From: Gemmatimonadota bacterium
GTDB taxonomy: Bacteria; Gemmatimonadota; Gemmatimonadetes; Palauibacterales; Palauibacteraceae
Length of the DNA: 6,914 nucleotides
Reading direction: 5' to 3'
Assembly (NCBI GenBank): GCA_013042495.1
Contig: JABDQB010000362.1
Coordinates: 1-6,914 of the forward strand
The position numbers were made by a program, and so were the translations under genes. The notes under the pieces are model-generated. The model saw only the letters and a list, made by a program, of their open reading frames with translations. It was not told where the DNA came from and searched no databases. Shown here one piece after another: positions 4,888 to 6,914 of the stretch (position 1 is its first letter; the number at the start of each line of letters is the position of its first letter).

Positions 4888-6351
4888 CTACCGGTCTCCG
4901 CGCAGGCCGCTGAGCCAGTGATCGAGCTGCTTGCCGGCTGCCTCCCGCCCTCCGAGCCCGAACGCCAGCGCGAACGACACCGCGACGGCACCGAGTGTGA
5001 GACCGAAGGCCAGGTTCACGATGTCGTCCGCGATACCCATCGCCCGCAGGCCCATGGCCACGATCACGCCCAGAATCGCGACACGGACCAGGCCGGCGAG
5101 GAAGGGCCCGTTCTTCGTCGCGACGGACAGCACGGCCGCGTGGGCGATGCCGGCCAGCCACAGACCCACTCCGATCACGGCCAGGCCGAGAAGGACCTGT
5201 CCGCCAAACTCGGTGAACGACGCGACCAGGTCGGAGATCTGTCCGAAGCCGAGCACGTCGGCCGCCTCGACGGTAGCGAAGAGCAGGAGAAAGAAGACCA
5301 CGAACTTGCCGGCGAGGTCCGAGATCTTGACCCGATCAGAGACCGTGCCGCCGAGTCCGAGCCGCTCGGGAAGGGCATCGGCACCCACGCCAGCGAGTAG
5401 ACTGGTCGTCAGCGTACCGAGCAGGCGCGCGACCAGGTACGACAGGCCCAATATGAGGGCGGCAGCGAAAACGTTGGGCAGGGTTCCGAGGAAGGCTTCG
5501 AGCATCCGGCTGGCCGGAGCCGAGATCGTGTCGATCGCCAGCGCCTCCAGCGCCGCCACGACCGCCGGAACGAGCACGAGCACGAAGACGACCAGGCCCA
5601 TCAGGCGAGACAGGGTCAGGTCCCCCCGCAGTCCGATTCGCTCGCCAAGCCGGTCCGCCCCGGCTGCACCCAGCAGGCTCGAGATGATATCGCGAATCAG
5701 GCCGGCGACGAACCAGCCGATGATCGCGATTGCAGCCGCGGCGATGATGTTGGGAAGATAATTCAGGATCTCCCCGACCAGATTCTGAACCGGTGTCAGC
5801 AGCCCATCCAGCCTGAGGGCTCCGAGGATCGCCGGCAGAAACAGAAGGAGGACCAGGCCGTATACCGCCTGCCCCAGGCTTTCGCTGACCGGCCGCATGT
5901 CGGCCGCCGCCGTGATCTTCTCGTCGAGATGACCAGAGCGCAGCGCATGCACCGTGACCGTTCGCAGAACCGTGGCGACCAGCCATGCCACCAGAGCGAG
6001 GACGGCTGCGCCCACCAGGTTCGGCAGGAAGGCCAGGAACGTGGAGACCAGCTCCTGGAGCGGTTGAGATACGAGCGACAGGTCGAGCGCATTCAGAAAC
6101 GCGACGAAGGCGAGCAGAATGACGACGTAGAATACGCCTCGAGCGACGAGTCCCTCCAGGTCCACCGAGGTCTCCGTGCCCGAGTGAAGGCGCCGGTTGA
6201 GCCCCACCGCCCCGAGCAGCCTCCGGGTTGCCGCCCGCAACACCACGGCGACAATCCAACCGAGTAAGAGAATGGCGAGCGCCCCAATTACCGTGGGGAG
6301 GTACTGCCCGATTTGCGAGACTATCGATTGGGTCAATGCGCCGAAGTCCAA
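4888..6351 (-). CDS. Mechanosensitive-channel-like protein with repeated conserved TM helices (CmpX-like)
   Basis: The 487-aa product is almost entirely membrane helix with a recurring unit of about 91 residues. The LP-x-x-x-x-A...GW-x-VA pattern starts at residues 18 (LPTVIGALAILLLGWIVA), 109 (LPNLVGAAVLALVAWLVA), 199 (LPNIIAAAAIAIIGWFVAG) and 291 (LPNVFAAALILGLSYLVARL), with a degenerate fifth at about 383. Each is followed by an amphipathic Gly/Arg linker (GLNRRLHSG; GADRLGERIGLRGD; GADALPERLGLGG) and a second hydrophobic helix. This is the conserved TM-helix repeat (Pfam TM_helix, CmpX-type), placed in the mechanosensitive channel group. The C-terminus TLGAVAVSFALAFGLGGREA resembles the pore-end helix of that group, but the protein stops soon after, so the MscS beta and alpha/beta cytoplasmic domains are absent. 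The TTG start at 6351 follows a perfect AAGGAGG; an ATG at 6381 would add ten residues but has no ribosome binding site. Osmotic or membrane-tension relief is inferred from the family. Confidence 0.88.
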   Translation of the reverse strand: MDFGALTQSIVSQIGQYLPTVIGALAILLLGWIVAVVLRAATRRLLGAVGLNRRLHSGTETSVDLEGLVARGVFYVVILLAFVAFLNALDLSLVSQPLQELVSTFLAFLPNLVGAAVLALVAWLVATVLRTVTVHALRSGHLDEKITAAADMRPVSESLGQAVYGLVLLLFLPAILGALRLDGLLTPVQNLVGEILNYLPNIIAAAAIAIIGWFVAGLIRDIISSLLGAAGADRLGERIGLRGDLTLSRLMGLVVFVLVLVPAVVAALEALAIDTISAPASRMLEAFLGTLPNVFAAALILGLSYLVARLLGTLTTSLLAGVGADALPERLGLGGTVSDRVKISDLAGKFVVFFLLLFATVEAADVLGFGQISDLVASFTEFGGQVLLGLAVIGVGLWLAGIAHAAVLSVATKNGPFLAGLVRVAILGVIVAMGLRAMGIADDIVNLAFGLTLGAVAVSFALAFGLGGREAAGKQLDHWLSGLRGDR

Positions 6352-6356
6352 GTCCG

Positions 6357-6363
6357 CCTCCTT
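6357..6363 (-). promoter_or_regulatory. Perfect ribosome binding site supporting the TTG start at 6351
   Basis: Read on the minus strand, AAGGAGG at 6363-6357 lies 5 nt before TTG at 6351-6349. It falls inside the first codons of the longer frame that starts at the ATG at 6381, which itself has no purine-rich motif upstream. The shorter product begins with the residues DFGALTQSIVSQIGQYLP, a compact N-terminus leading directly into the first membrane helix. The neighbouring katG also uses TTG, so this start codon is used in this genome. Confidence 0.6.
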
Positions 6364-6384
6364 CGTTGTGCCCTGATGCATGTG

Positions 6385-6404
6385 CGATCGACGTAGTTAC
6401 GATC
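6385..6404. promoter_or_regulatory. Short imperfect dyad in the channel/katG divergent spacer
   Basis: GATCG at 6386-6390 is the inverted complement of CGATC at 6400-6404, and CGTA at 6392-6395 with TACG at 6398-6401 forms a second, slightly off-centre dyad within it. It lies about 130 nt upstream of the katG start and just upstream of the channel gene. A regulator site for either gene is possible. It does not match a Fur/PerR or OxyR consensus that I can recognise, and short dyads arise by chance. Confidence 0.2.
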
Positions 6405-6518
6405 TTGGACAAGAGAGAGGCTGTTCTGGTCACATCGGACCCGTCGGTATCGTCCTGCATCGAGTCGCGCCGAAGGTACTGTATTCACGGCAGAACGGTG
6501 GATAGGTTGAGAGAAACG

Positions 6519-6525
6519 AAAGGAG
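6519..6525 (+). promoter_or_regulatory. Ribosome binding site of katG
   Basis: AAAGGAG lies 6 nt before the TTG at 6532. The upstream in-frame stop TGA at 6508-6510 leaves no ATG between it and the TTG, so this site together with the conserved N-terminus fixes the TTG as the start. Confidence 0.8.
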
Positions 6526-6531
6526 TACGCT

Positions 6532-6914
<383 letters not shown>

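Noticed and set aside
4600..5400. Open plus-strand frame (266 codons) spanning the gene-free stretch and the channel gene
   Set aside because: Most of it is antisense to the channel gene; the product is hydrophilic, rich in Glu/Arg/His/Asp, with no family resemblance and no ribosome binding site.

Overview
The window is a GC-rich bacterial chromosome segment with high coding density on both strands. Two proteins suggest an origin in Gemmatimonadota, Acidobacteriota or a related soil or marine lineage. One is an ADOP-type (MacB/FtsX-like) orphan permease that starts with the usual MD..WQDIRY..RSLRR head. The other is a membrane-anchored protein with a TolB-N/FlgO-like domain followed by TPRs. 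Both families are heavily expanded in those phyla. The assignment rests on protein style only and is an inference.

Layout, left to right. An ABC-transporter permease of the ADOP family (minus) runs off the left edge. A 181-bp divergent spacer with two interleaved inverted repeats and an AT-rich island separates it from a 320-aa polytopic membrane protein of unknown function (plus), which is built from two homologous halves. That gene meets a 605-aa TolB-like/TPR membrane protein (minus) tail to tail, with 3 bp between the stop codons. After a 286-bp spacer comes a small putative lipoprotein (plus, 82 aa), which converges on an unrecognised 171-aa soluble protein (minus). A 383-bp gene-free stretch with strong hairpins precedes a 487-aa mechanosensitive-channel-like protein of the conserved-TM-helix (CmpX-like) type (minus), made of five roughly 91-residue repeats. 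A 180-bp divergent spacer then leads to the first 127 codons of katG, catalase-peroxidase (plus), cut by the right edge.

There is no clear operon: every adjacent pair is divergent or convergent, except the 171-aa gene and the channel gene, which share a strand but lie 383 bp apart. Most products are envelope proteins (permease, duplicated membrane protein, TolB/TPR protein, lipoprotein, channel). KatG is the one recognisable enzyme and points to peroxide defence. I see no mobile element, CRISPR array, tRNA or rRNA. I found no convincing new multi-gene system. The items most worth a second look are the interleaved inverted repeats near 508-570, the duplicated membrane protein, the hairpin-rich spacer at 4505-4887, and the orphan small proteins.
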